Assembly: GCF_902499045.1 (NCBI RefSeq)
Contig: NZ_CABVPL010000027.1
Span: 21,155 to 85,154 of the forward strand
Length of the DNA: 64,000 nucleotides
Direction of reading: 5' to 3'
From: Burkholderia latens
GTDB lineage: Bacteria > Pseudomonadota > Gammaproteobacteria > Burkholderiales > Burkholderiaceae
Below the pieces are notes generated by a model that was not told the DNA's origin, did no database searches, and worked only from the letters and a program-made list of their open reading frames with translations. Positions 51,106 through 60,286 of the stretch are shown one piece after another; the stretch's first letter is position 1, and each line of letters starts with the position of its first letter. The translations under genes and the position numbers were made by a program.

Positions 51106-54100
51106 ATGATTGCGCAATTCAGTTTGCTGCCCGATTACGCGGAGTTGTTCTGCCGCTCGAACTTTTCGTTCCTGCATGGCGCGTCGCATGCGGAAGAACT
51201 GGTCGAGCGGGCGGTGGAACTCGGCTATCGCGGGATCGCGATCACCGACGAATGCTCGCTTGCCGGCGCGCCGCGCATGCATGTCGCCGCGAAGGCGAAA
51301 GGACTGCCGCTCGTCATCGGTTCGTATTTCGACGTCACGCCGGATGAAGTCGCGCCCGGCCACGATCCGGGCCCCGGCGCGTTCGGGCTCGTGCTGCTCG
51401 CGCAGAACCGCGAAGGGTACGGCAATCTTTCCGAGTTGATTTCGTGGCGGCGGATGGCCGCGCCGAAGGGCACTTACAAGCTGACGCCGCGGATGCTGTC
51501 GGCGCCGCCGGCGGAGTTCGCACACTTGCGCGGCATGCCCGACTGCTTCGCGATTCTCGTGCCGACATACCCGGTGCGGGCGGACGTGCTCGATGCGCAG
51601 GTCGCGTGGTTTCGCGCGACGTTCGGCGCGCGCGCGCGGCTCGGGCTCGTGCAGTTGCAGCGCGCGCTGGATGGTGCGCAGCGCGACGAGATTCGCGAGG
51701 CCGGTGAGCGGCGCGGCGTGCGGATCGTCGCGCTCGGCGACGTGACGATGCACCGGCGTTCGTGCAAGGCGTTGCAGGACGTGATGACGGCGATCCGTGT
51801 CGGGATGCCGGTGGCCGAGTGTGGCTATGCGCTCGCGCCGAATGCGGAGCAGCATCTGCGTACGCGTGGACGGATAGCGAAGTTGTTTGCGCCGGAAGAG
51901 ATTGGCGAAACCTGCGCGATTCTCGATGCATGCGACGTCGATCTCGGCAAGCTGCGCTACGAGTATCCCGACGAAATCGTGCCGAAGGGGCTCACGCCGA
52001 CGCGCTATCTGGAACAGGAAACCTTCGCAGGGGCGGCCGATCGGTATCCGCAGGGCATTCCGGAGAAGGTCAAAGCTCTGATCCGCCATGAACTCGACCT
52101 GATCGCGAAGTTGAGCTACGAACCCTTCTTCCTGACCGTCTACGACATCGTCAAATACGCGCGCAGCCAGAACATCCTGTGCCAGGGCCGCGGTTCGGCC
52201 GCGAACTCGGTGGTCTGCTATTGCCTCGGCATCACCGAGGTGAATCCCGAGCAGAGCACGATGCTGTTCGAGCGCTTCATCAGCGAGGAGCGCGGCGAGC
52301 CGCCCGATATCGACGTCGACTTCGAGCACCAGCGCCGCGAAGAAGTGATCCAGCACATCTACGAAAAATACGGCAAGCATCGCGCGGCGCTCGCGGCCGC
52401 CGTGTCGACGTATCGTCCGCGCGGCGTGCTGCGCGAAACCGGCAAGGCGCTCGGCGTCGATCCGATGCTGGTCGATCGCGTCGCGAAGGGGCATCGCTGG
52501 TTCGACGGCAGCCGCGACCTGCTGCAGCAATTCTCGTCGACCGGGCTCGACCCGAAAACGCCGCTGATCCGCACGTGGGCCGAACTCGCCGCGCGCCTGC
52601 TCAACTTCCCGCGCCACCTGTCGCAGCACTCGGGCGGCTTCGTGATCAGCCGCGGCAAGCTGACGCGGCTCGTGCCGGTCGAAAATGCGGCGATGGACGG
52701 GCGGCGCGTGATCCAGTGGGACAAGGACGATCTCGAAGCGCTCGGGCTGATGAAGGTCGACGTGCTCGCGCTCGGCATGCTGTCGGCGCTGCATCGCGCG
52801 TTCGACCTGCGCACCGCGTGGCGCGGGCCGGAGAAGGACGGCAAGCCGTTCACGCTGAAACACATTCCGCAGGATGACGAACCAACTTACGACATGATTT
52901 GCCGCGCCGATACGGTCGGCGTGTTCCAGATCGAATCGCGCGCGCAGATGTCGATGCTGCCGCGGCTGAAGCCGCGCCACTATTACGATCTCGTGGTCCA
53001 GGTGTCGATCGTGCGGCCTGGGCCGATCCAGGGCGGCGCGGTGCATCCGTATTTGCAGCGGCGCAGGATCGTGGCTGGCGAAGAGGAGGGCGAGGTCACG
53101 TATCCGAGCGACGCGCTCAAGGAAGTGCTCGTTCGGACGCTGGGGGTGCCGATCTTCCAGGAGCAGGTGATGCAGATCGCGATCGTCGCCGCGGGTTTTA
53201 CACCTGGCGAAGCGGACGACTTGCGCCGCGCGATGGCCGCGTGGAAGCGTAAGGGCAATCTCGAGAAGTATCACGACAAGATCATCGGCGGGATGCTTGA
53301 GCGCAACTACACGCGCGAGTTCGCCGAGCAGATCTTCGAGCAGATCAAGGGCTTCGGCGAATACGGTTTCCCCGAAAGCCATGCGGCCAGTTTCGCGAAG
53401 CTCGCGTACGCGAGCAGCTGGCTCAAATGCCACGAACCGGCGATCTTTCTCGCTGCGCTGCTGAACAGCCAGCCGATGGGGTTCTACGCGCCCGCGCAAC
53501 TCGTGCAGGACGCGAAACGCCACGGCGTGAAGGTGTTTCCGGCCGACGTTACGCGCAGCGGCTGGGAGGCGTCGCTCGAAGCGCTGCCCGGCCAGCCGCC
53601 GCCGCACGGCCAGCCCGCGGTGCGGCTCGGCCTGTCGCTCGTGCGCGGGCTCGGCGAGGCCGCCGCGCGGCGCATCGAGGCCGCACGCGCAGATGGCCCG
53701 TTCGAGAACGTCGACGCGCTCGCGCGCCGCGCGCAACTCGAACGGCGCGATCTCGAAGCACTCGCCGCCGCGAACGCGCTCGCAACGCTCGCCGGCCATC
53801 GCCGCGACGCATTGTGGCAGGCCGTCGCCGCGGCGCCCGAGCGCGACCTGCTCGCCGCCGCGCCGATCGACGAGGCGGAGCCCCCCGCGCTCGACGCGCC
53901 GTCCGAAGCCGACGACATCCTCGCCGACTATCACGCCACAGGCCTCACGCTGAACCGCCATCCGGTCGCGCTGCTGCGGCCCGCGTTGCGCGCGCAGCGG
54001 CTGTCGTCCGCGGCCGAACTGCACGATCGCCCCGACGGCCGGCTCGCGCGCGCGTGCGGGCTCGTGATCGCACGGCAGATGCCGGGCACCGCGAAGGGCG

Positions 54101-54321
54101 TGATGTTCATGACGCTCGAGGACGAAACGGGCTGCGTGAACGTGATCGTGCGGCCCGAGCTGCTCGCGCGGCAGCGCCGCGAAACGCTCGATTCGCGGCT
54201 GCTCGCCGCATCGGGCGTGTGGCAGGTCGTCAGCGACGTGAGGCACCTCGTCGCGCAGCATTTCGAGGACCTGACGCCGCTGCTCGGCGGCCTGCGCACG
54301 TCAAGCCGTGAATTCCACTGA
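51106..54321 (+). CDS. dnaE2: Error-prone DNA polymerase DnaE2
   Basis: 1071 aa C-family polymerase used for SOS mutagenesis. N-terminal PHP domain (YAELFCRSNFSFLHGASHAE, GIAITDECSLAGAPR), polymerase core with catalytic acids in GEPPDIDVDFEHQRREEVIQ and GLMKVDVLALGMLSAL, the segment FPRHLSQHSGGFVISRGKL, helix-hairpin-helix, and a C-terminal OB domain (GLVIARQMPGTAKGVMFMTL, GCVNVIVRPELL). Third gene of the LexA-controlled operon, 6 bp after imuB. Shorter than replicative DnaE1 (about 1170 aa), as usual for DnaE2. Confidence 0.96.
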   Translation: MIAQFSLLPDYAELFCRSNFSFLHGASHAEELVERAVELGYRGIAITDECSLAGAPRMHVAAKAKGLPLVIGSYFDVTPDEVAPGHDPGPGAFGLVLLAQNREGYGNLSELISWRRMAAPKGTYKLTPRMLSAPPAEFAHLRGMPDCFAILVPTYPVRADVLDAQVAWFRATFGARARLGLVQLQRALDGAQRDEIREAGERRGVRIVALGDVTMHRRSCKALQDVMTAIRVGMPVAECGYALAPNAEQHLRTRGRIAKLFAPEEIGETCAILDACDVDLGKLRYEYPDEIVPKGLTPTRYLEQETFAGAADRYPQGIPEKVKALIRHELDLIAKLSYEPFFLTVYDIVKYARSQNILCQGRGSAANSVVCYCLGITEVNPEQSTMLFERFISEERGEPPDIDVDFEHQRREEVIQHIYEKYGKHRAALAAAVSTYRPRGVLRETGKALGVDPMLVDRVAKGHRWFDGSRDLLQQFSSTGLDPKTPLIRTWAELAARLLNFPRHLSQHSGGFVISRGKLTRLVPVENAAMDGRRVIQWDKDDLEALGLMKVDVLALGMLSALHRAFDLRTAWRGPEKDGKPFTLKHIPQDDEPTYDMICRADTVGVFQIESRAQMSMLPRLKPRHYYDLVVQVSIVRPGPIQGGAVHPYLQRRRIVAGEEEGEVTYPSDALKEVLVRTLGVPIFQEQVMQIAIVAAGFTPGEADDLRRAMAAWKRKGNLEKYHDKIIGGMLERNYTREFAEQIFEQIKGFGEYGFPESHAASFAKLAYASSWLKCHEPAIFLAALLNSQPMGFYAPAQLVQDAKRHGVKVFPADVTRSGWEASLEALPGQPPPHGQPAVRLGLSLVRGLGEAAARRIEAARADGPFENVDALARRAQLERRDLEALAAANALATLAGHRRDALWQAVAAAPERDLLAAAPIDEAEPPALDAPSEADDILADYHATGLTLNRHPVALLRPALRAQRLSSAAELHDRPDGRLARACGLVIARQMPGTAKGVMFMTLEDETGCVNVIVRPELLARQRRETLDSRLLAASGVWQVVSDVRHLVAQHFEDLTPLLGGLRTSSREFH

Positions 54322-54356
54322 CGCGGCGCGTCGTCGGTATGCGTCGTCCGATGCAT

Positions 54357-54375
54357 ACCAGTTGCGCGAACTGGT
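54357..54375. promoter_or_regulatory. Upstream NagR-type operator-like dyad
   Basis: ACCAGTT-GCGCG-AACTGGT, 7-bp perfect arms, only 35 bp after the dnaE2 stop. Same half-site as the promoter-proximal dyad about 190 bp downstream, suggesting a looping or auxiliary operator for the GntR regulator encoded next. The rest of the 311-bp gap 54322-54632 holds GGTATGC...GCATACC (54337-54359) overlapping this site and nothing else recognised. Confidence 0.55.
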
Positions 54376-54543
54376 TCTATGCCGGTATCGATTCCGCCCC
54401 ATTCGAGCAGCCGGATCTGCCGCCCGGACTGTCCCCTTGCATACCAATCCGGGTAAATCCCTATCCCGCATCGCATTGTAAACAAAGGCTTTCCGGCTAC
54501 TAAAACGCTTGCCTGACAAGGCTTCCGGCGATTTCGAACGCGC

Positions 54544-54584
54544 TAATACCAGTTCGTTGACTGGTATTATGGTGGTTATATAAT
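54544..54584 (+). promoter_or_regulatory. nagR promoter with overlapping operator
   Basis: TAATACCAGT-TCGTTG-ACTGGTATTA, 10-bp perfect arms (54544-54569), covers the -35 element TTGACT (54557-54562). A 16-bp spacer leads to TATAAT (54579-54584). The start would be near 54591, 42 bp upstream of the nagR ATG. A GntR/UTRA repressor bound here would block RNA polymerase; control of the whole nag operon from this site is likely. Confidence 0.72.
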
Positions 54585-54632
54585 GCGTTCACTTTCGACG
54601 GTCCTGGATCGTCGTCCGACACGCGGAGGCAC

Positions 54633-55367
54633 ATGGAAACCGGCTGGTCCGAACTGGCGCCCGATCCCCTCGACGACACGCCGCTGTATCTGCAGCTCGC
54701 CCGCAATCTGGCGAGCGCGATTCACGCCGGCGCGTGGCGGGCCGGCGAGGCGCTGCCGTCGGAGCGGCTGCTGTCGGTGTCGGTCGGCGTGTCGCGGATC
54801 ACGGCGCGGCGCGCGCTCGCGCTGCTGGTCGAGCAGGGGCTGATCAAGCGGGCGCGCGGCGCGGGCAGCTTCATCACGCCGCGCGTCGCCGATCCGCTGT
54901 CGCGGCTCGTCGGCTTCACCGCGAAGATGCGGCAGCGCGGCTTCGTGCCCGATTCGGTGTGGCTGTCGCGCACGCTGCGCGCCGCGAGCCGCGACGAACT
55001 CACGCGGCTCGGCCTCGCGCCGGGCGCGACGGTCGCGCGGCTCGAACGGCTGCGACGCGCGGACGGCATCGTGATGGCCGTCGAGCATTCGACGCTGCCG
55101 GCCGCCGTGGTGCCGGACCCGCAGGCGCTCGGCGCGTCGCTGTACGAATACCTCGACGCGCGCGGGATGACCGTCGTGCGCGCGCTGCAGCACTTTCGCG
55201 CGGCGAACGCGACGCACGAGATCGCGAAATGGATGGCGGTGAAGCCCGGCTCCGCGCTGCTCGTGATCACGCGCATCGGCTACGGCACCGACCAGCGCGC
55301 GATCGAAGTGACCGAAACGTATTGCCGCGACGACTACTACGACTTCGTCGCCGAACTGAAACGCTGA
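54633..55367 (+). CDS. nagR: GntR-family regulator of GlcNAc utilisation (NagR-like)
   Basis: 244 aa; GGAGG upstream of ATG. N-terminal winged helix-turn-helix of the HutC subfamily (TPLYLQLARNLASAIHAGAW, ALPSERLLSVSVGVSRITAR, EQGLIKRARGAGSFI) and a C-terminal UTRA ligand domain (LERLRRADGIVMAVEHSTLP, ITRIGYGTDQRAIEVTETYC). Position at the head of the nag genes and the two dyads upstream support autoregulation and repression of the operon; GlcNAc-6-P or GlcN-6-P is the expected effector by analogy with NagR/DasR. Confidence 0.9.
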   Translation: METGWSELAPDPLDDTPLYLQLARNLASAIHAGAWRAGEALPSERLLSVSVGVSRITARRALALLVEQGLIKRARGAGSFITPRVADPLSRLVGFTAKMRQRGFVPDSVWLSRTLRAASRDELTRLGLAPGATVARLERLRRADGIVMAVEHSTLPAAVVPDPQALGASLYEYLDARGMTVVRALQHFRAANATHEIAKWMAVKPGSALLVITRIGYGTDQRAIEVTETYCRDDYYDFVAELKR

Positions 55368-55489
55368 CGCGCGGCACGGCGCGCACTCCAGTGCAATCGC
55401 AATGGAACGCAATCGCGCGCAATGAATCGCAACGAATTTGCAAATCGCGACGCGGATGTCCGCGTCACCAGATCACCAAGAGAAACGTC

Positions 55490-56593
55490 ATGCTGACTGG
55501 CAACATCCTGACCCCCGAAGGCTGGATTCACGGTTCGATCGACAGCGAGAACGGCCGCATCGCCGTGCTCGACGGCACGCCTGCCGACCCGGCGAAGAAC
55601 GACTCGCCGTACATCCTGCCCGGCTTCATCGACCTGCACGTGCACGGCGGCGGCGGCGCCGACGTGATGGAGGGCGGCGACGCGATCGACACGATCGCGC
55701 GCACCCACGCGCAATTCGGCACGACGAGCCTGCTCGCGACGACGATGACCGCGCCGCGCGACGAACTGATGGAGGTCGTCGCGAATCTCGGCACCGCCGC
55801 CCGCACGCGTACGCCAGGCGGCGCGCGCGTGCTCGGCGTGCACCTCGAAGGCCCGTACATCAACCCCGGCAAGCTCGGTGCGCAGCCGGACGCGGCGGTG
55901 TCGGCCGTGCTCGACGAAGTGCTGAAGTACCTGTCGATCGCGCCGATCCGCGTCGTCACGCTCGCGCCGGAAATCGCCGGCCACATCGAGATCATCGGCG
56001 AGATGGCCGCGCGCGGCGTGCGCGTGCAGCTCGGCCATTCGCTCGCGACCTACGACGACGCCGTCGCCGCGCTCAAGCACGGTGCATGCGGGTTCACGCA
56101 CCTGTTCAACGCGATGTCGCCGCTGCATCACCGCAATCCGGGCCTCGTCGGCGCGGCGCTCGCGCATGCCGAGTACGCGGAAATCATTCCCGACCTGCTG
56201 CACGTGCACCCCGGCGCGATCCGCGCGGCACTGCGCGCGATCCCGCGCCTGTATGTCGTGACCGACAGCACGTCGGCCACCGGCATGCCCGACGGCGAAT
56301 ACCGGCTCGGCAGCCAGCACGTGACGAAGTGCCTCGGCGGCGTGAGGCTCGCCGACGGCACGCTCGCCGGCAGCACGCTGACGATGGATCAGGCGCTGCG
56401 CAATCTCGTGTCGCTCGGCCTGCCGCTCGCCGACGTGTCGAACCGGATGTCGCGCTATGCGGCCGACTACCTCGGCATCGCCGATCGCGGCCGCCTCGAG
56501 CGCGGCGCGTGGGCTGACCTCGCGGTGTTCGATCGAGACCTGAACCTCACCGCGACCTACGTCGAAGGAGAATCGATTGTCGAATATGCTTAA
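55490..56593 (+). CDS. nagA: N-acetylglucosamine-6-phosphate deacetylase
   Basis: 367 aa amidohydrolase removing acetate from GlcNAc-6-P. Start at 55490. Metal site ILPGFIDLHVHGGGG, active-site GVHLEGPYINPGKLGAQPDA, QLGHSLATYDDAVAALKHGA, THLFNAMSPLHHRNPGLVGA and catalytic Asp in YVVTDSTSATGMPDGEY. Overlaps the next gene by 17 nt. The 122-bp gap after nagR has no obvious promoter. Confidence 0.96.
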   Translation: MLTGNILTPEGWIHGSIDSENGRIAVLDGTPADPAKNDSPYILPGFIDLHVHGGGGADVMEGGDAIDTIARTHAQFGTTSLLATTMTAPRDELMEVVANLGTAARTRTPGGARVLGVHLEGPYINPGKLGAQPDAAVSAVLDEVLKYLSIAPIRVVTLAPEIAGHIEIIGEMAARGVRVQLGHSLATYDDAVAALKHGACGFTHLFNAMSPLHHRNPGLVGAALAHAEYAEIIPDLLHVHPGAIRAALRAIPRLYVVTDSTSATGMPDGEYRLGSQHVTKCLGGVRLADGTLAGSTLTMDQALRNLVSLGLPLADVSNRMSRYAADYLGIADRGRLERGAWADLAVFDRDLNLTATYVEGESIVEYA

Positions 56594-57602
56594 GGAAGCG
56601 CGCGAGTCCGCCCAGGTCGTCGCCGCGCAACTCGCCGACACCGCGCGCGTCGAAGCACTCGCCGGCCAACTGCTCGATCACCCGCCGGCCGTCGCGCTGA
56701 CGGTCGCGCGCGGCAGCTCGGATCACGCCGCCAGCTATTTCGCGAGCCTGACGATGAGCCGCCTCGGCGTGCCCGTCGCGTCGCTGCCGATGTCGGTCGC
56801 GACGCTGCAGCAGGCGCGGCTGAAGGTGCAGGACCAGCTCGCGCTCGCGTTCTCCCAGTCGGGCAAGAGCCCCGATCTCGTCAACACGATGGCTGCGCTG
56901 CGCGAAGCCGGCGCGCGCACCGTCGCCGCCGTGAACGTGCTGCCGTCGCCGCTCGCCGATGCATGCGAGCACCAGTTGCCGCTCATGGCCGGCCCCGAGC
57001 TGTCGGTCGCCGCGACCAAGAGCTATATCGCGATGCTGTCGCTGTCCGCGCAGATCGTCGCGTACTGGCAGCGCGACGCCGCGCTCGTGACCGCATTGCG
57101 CGGCTTGCCCGACGTGCTCGCGCAGGCGGGCCGGCTCGACTGGACGCCGGCCGTCGACGCGCTCGCGGGTATCGAGCGGATGATCGTGATCGGCCGCGGA
57201 CTGGGTCTCGCGATCGCGCAGGAAGCCGCGCTGAAGCTGAAGGAAACGTCCGGCATCCAGGCCGAGGCGTTCTCGAGCGCCGAAGTCCGTCACGGCCCGA
57301 TGGAGCTGATCGACCGCGACTATCCGCTGCTCGTGTTCGCGCCTCCGGGGCCGGAACAGGCCGGGCTGCTGCAGCTCGCGCACGACATGCGCGCACGCGG
57401 CGCCGCCGTGCTGCTCGCGGCGCCCGCCGGCACGCCCGGCGTGTCGGGCACCGTGCTGCCGCTCGCGCAATCCGCCCATTCGGCGCTCGACCCGATCGCC
57501 GCCATTCTTTCGTTCTACGTGATGGCGGCGGATCTCGCCGTCGCGCGCGGCCGCAATCCCGACACGCCGCGCCACCTGAACAAAGTCACCGAAACGCACT
57601 GA
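56577..57602 (+). CDS. nagB: Glucosamine-6-phosphate deaminase/isomerase, SIS type (NagB-II)
   Basis: Double-SIS protein, 341 aa, that converts GlcN-6-P to fructose-6-P and ammonia. The start is probably TTG 56577, which has AAGGAG at ideal distance; ATG 56586 is further from it. SIS signatures TVARGSSDHAASYFASLTMS and AFSQSGKSPDLVNTM, GPELSVAATKSYIA, and EAFSSAEVRHGPMELIDRDY resemble GlmS isomerase domains without the glutaminase part. This class replaces the hexameric NagB in many bacteria. It overlaps nagA, indicating coupling. Confidence 0.92.
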   Translation: MSNMLKEARESAQVVAAQLADTARVEALAGQLLDHPPAVALTVARGSSDHAASYFASLTMSRLGVPVASLPMSVATLQQARLKVQDQLALAFSQSGKSPDLVNTMAALREAGARTVAAVNVLPSPLADACEHQLPLMAGPELSVAATKSYIAMLSLSAQIVAYWQRDAALVTALRGLPDVLAQAGRLDWTPAVDALAGIERMIVIGRGLGLAIAQEAALKLKETSGIQAEAFSSAEVRHGPMELIDRDYPLLVFAPPGPEQAGLLQLAHDMRARGAAVLLAAPAGTPGVSGTVLPLAQSAHSALDPIAAILSFYVMAADLAVARGRNPDTPRHLNKVTETH

Positions 57603-57617
57603 TAGCCGAGACAGCCG

Positions 57618-60200
57618 ATGAGACGCGCCGAGGAGTCCCAGTTGAAGAGTTCCGCCCATGATCCGATCGTCCTGCTCAGCCCGTTGACGGGGCCGATCGT
57701 CGCGCTGGCCGACGTGCCCGATCCGGTGTTCTCCGGCGGGATGTTCGGCGACGGCATCGGCATCGACCCGCTCGCGGGCAGGCTCGTCGCGCCGTGCGCC
57801 GGCATCGTGTCGCATCTCGCGCGCACCGGCCATGCGGTGACGATCACGACGCCGCAGGGCGCGGAAGTGCTGCTGCACATCGGCATCGATACCGTCGAGC
57901 TGAACGGGCAGGGCTTCACCGCGCGCGTCGAAGCCGGCGCGCGCGTCGAAGCGGGCGACCTGCTGATCGAGTTCGACCAGGATGCGGTCGCGCGCAGCGC
58001 GCATTCGCTGGTGTCGGTGATCGCGATCGCGAACGCCGATGCGTTCGACGTCGTCGAGCGCGCGAGCGGCTTCGCGAAGGCCGGCGAGACGCCGCTGCTG
58101 ACGCTGCGCGGCAAGGGCGAAGCCGCGACGCACGCGGCGCAGGCCGGCGCCGCCGCGATGAACGAAGTGCGCCGCGAAATCGTGCTGACGCAGCCCGGCG
58201 GCCTGCATGCGCGGCCGGCCGCGCGCGCACGCGAATCGGTGCGCGGTTTCGACGCGACGGTCGACGTGCAGTTCGACGGCCGCAAGGCGTCGATCGCGAG
58301 CGTCGTGGGCCTGCTCGGCCTCGGCGCCGGCGAAGGCGCGGCGATCGAGCTGATCGGCCGCGGCGCGCACGCGCAGCAAGCGGTTGAAGCGGTCGAACGC
58401 GAGCTGCTGCGCGAAGCGCACGGCGAAGTCGAGGAGAAGCCGGCGCGGCTGCGCTCTCCCGCGCCGCAGACGGCCGTGCACCACACCGGCGCGCCGCTCG
58501 ACCCGAACACGCTCGCGGGCGTGTGCGCGGCGCCGGGCATCGCGGTCGGCACGCTCGTGCGTCTGGACGATGCGGACATCGTGCCGTCCGAACAGGCAAC
58601 CGGCACGCCCGCGTCGGAAAGCCGCCGGCTCGACCATGCGCTGAAGGCGGTCGATGCCGAGCTCGGCGAAACGGTGCGCAACGCGTCGGCGCGCGGCGCG
58701 GTCGGCGAGGCGGGGATCTTCGCGGTGCATCGCGTGCTGCTGGAAGATCCGACGCTCGTCGACGCGGCGCGCGACCAGATCAGCCTCGGCAAGAGCGCGG
58801 GCTTCGCATGGCGCGCGACGATCCGCGCGCAGATCGACACGCTGTCGAAGCTCGACGACGCGCTGCTCGCCGAGCGCGCGGCCGACCTGCGCGACATCGA
58901 GAAGCGCGTGCTGCGCGCGCTCGGCGACACGAGCGGCGCCGCGCGCGCGCTGCCCGACGAGGCCGTGCTCGCCGCGGAGGAATTCACGCCGTCGGACCTG
59001 TCGTCGCTCGATCGCCAGCGCGTGACCGCGCTCGTGATGGCGCGCGGCGGCGCGACGTCGCATGCGGCGATCATCGCGCGCCAGCTCGGCATTCCGGCGC
59101 TCGTCGCGGTCGGCGACGCGCTGTATGCGATTCCGGACGGCACGCAGGTCGTCGTCGACGCGAGCGCGGGCCGTCTCGAACACGCGCCGACCGCGCTCGA
59201 CGTCGAACGGGCGCGCCACGAGCGCCAGCGCCTCGACGGCGTGCGCGAGGCGAACCGGCAGATGGCCGGCGCGGCGGCCGCGACCGTCGACGGCCGCGCG
59301 ATCGAGGTCGCCGCGAACATCGCGACGCTCGACGACGCGAACACCGCGGTCGACAACGGCGCGGATGCGGTCGGCCTGTTGCGCACCGAGCTGATGTTCA
59401 TCCATCGCCAGGCCGCGCCGACCGTCATCGAACACCAGCAAAGCTACCAGTCGATCGTCGACGCGCTGCAGGGCCGCACCGCGATCATCCGCACGCTCGA
59501 CGTCGGCGCCGACAAGGAAGTCGACTACCTGACGCTGCCGCCCGAGCCGAACCCGGCGCTCGGCCTGCGCGGCATCCGTCTCGCGCAGGTGCGCCCCGAT
59601 CTGCTCGACGATCAGCTGCAGGGCCTGCTCGCGGTGAAGCCGTTCGGCGCGGTGCGCATCCTGCTGCCGATGGTGACGGACGCGGGCGAGCTCGTGCGGC
59701 TGCGCAAGCGCATCGACGAGTTCGCGCGTGCGCAGGGCCGCACCGAGCCGATCGAGGTCGGCGTGATGATCGAGGTGCCGTCGGCCGCGCTGCTTGCCGA
59801 CCAGCTCGCGCAGCACGCGGATTTCCTGTCGATCGGCACCAACGACCTCACGCAGTACACGCTCGCGATGGACCGCTGCCAGGCCGATCTCGCCGCGCAG
59901 TCCGACGGCCTGCATCCGGCCGTGCTGCGGCTGATCGACATCGCGGTGCGCGGCGCGGCGAAGCACGGCAAGTGGGTCGGCGTGTGCGGCGCGCTCGGCG
60001 GCGATCCGCTCGCGGTGCCGATCCTCGTCGGCCTCGGCGTGACCGAACTGTCGGTCGATCCGGTGTCGGTGCCGGGCATCAAGGCGCGTGTGCGCCGTCT
60101 CGATTACCAGCTGTGCCGCCAGCGTGCGCAGGATCTGCTCGCACTCGACTCGGCACAGGCGGTAAGGGCAGCAAGCCGCGAGGTCTGGCCGCTCGACTGA
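57618..60200 (+). CDS. nagF: PTS EIIA(Glc)-HPr-Enzyme I fusion
   Basis: 860 aa cytoplasmic relay protein. ATG 57618 is given; a TTG at 57642 has a better site (AGGAG, 6-nt spacing) and may be the true start. EIIA(Glc-type) domain about 20-170 with phospho-His87 in LLHIGIDTVELNGQGF; HPr domain about 185-270 with His197 in LTQPGGLHARPAARAR; Enzyme I from about 300 with His482 in ARGGATSHAAIIARQLGIPA, barrel motifs GLLRTELMFIH, RTLDVGADKEVDYL, SIGTNDLTQYTLAMDR, and VGVCGALGGDPLAVPILVGL. It feeds phosphate to NagE. A NagF with this composition is known in Ralstonia eutropha. Confidence 0.95.
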   Translation: MRRAEESQLKSSAHDPIVLLSPLTGPIVALADVPDPVFSGGMFGDGIGIDPLAGRLVAPCAGIVSHLARTGHAVTITTPQGAEVLLHIGIDTVELNGQGFTARVEAGARVEAGDLLIEFDQDAVARSAHSLVSVIAIANADAFDVVERASGFAKAGETPLLTLRGKGEAATHAAQAGAAAMNEVRREIVLTQPGGLHARPAARARESVRGFDATVDVQFDGRKASIASVVGLLGLGAGEGAAIELIGRGAHAQQAVEAVERELLREAHGEVEEKPARLRSPAPQTAVHHTGAPLDPNTLAGVCAAPGIAVGTLVRLDDADIVPSEQATGTPASESRRLDHALKAVDAELGETVRNASARGAVGEAGIFAVHRVLLEDPTLVDAARDQISLGKSAGFAWRATIRAQIDTLSKLDDALLAERAADLRDIEKRVLRALGDTSGAARALPDEAVLAAEEFTPSDLSSLDRQRVTALVMARGGATSHAAIIARQLGIPALVAVGDALYAIPDGTQVVVDASAGRLEHAPTALDVERARHERQRLDGVREANRQMAGAAAATVDGRAIEVAANIATLDDANTAVDNGADAVGLLRTELMFIHRQAAPTVIEHQQSYQSIVDALQGRTAIIRTLDVGADKEVDYLTLPPEPNPALGLRGIRLAQVRPDLLDDQLQGLLAVKPFGAVRILLPMVTDAGELVRLRKRIDEFARAQGRTEPIEVGVMIEVPSAALLADQLAQHADFLSIGTNDLTQYTLAMDRCQADLAAQSDGLHPAVLRLIDIAVRGAAKHGKWVGVCGALGGDPLAVPILVGLGVTELSVDPVSVPGIKARVRRLDYQLCRQRAQDLLALDSAQAVRAASREVWPLD

Positions 60201-60286
60201 ACGTCGGCGGCAGGCGCGCGACCCGTTTCACTACGAAAGCAATCACTCAACGACGCTTAACGACGAGATATGGATTGGAGGACTGA

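Noticed and set aside
50413-54261. Very long minus-strand open frame (1282 codons) antisense to dnaE2 and imuB
   Set aside because: High GC with third-position bias produces long antisense frames; the plus-strand genes have clear catalytic motifs and the antisense protein is Arg/His/Ala-rich without any domain.
54322-54632. Attachment site or mobile-element boundary between dnaE2 and nagR
   Set aside because: The repeated ACCAGT/ACTGGT words are better explained as regulator operators; no integrase, transposase or direct-repeat boundary is present.
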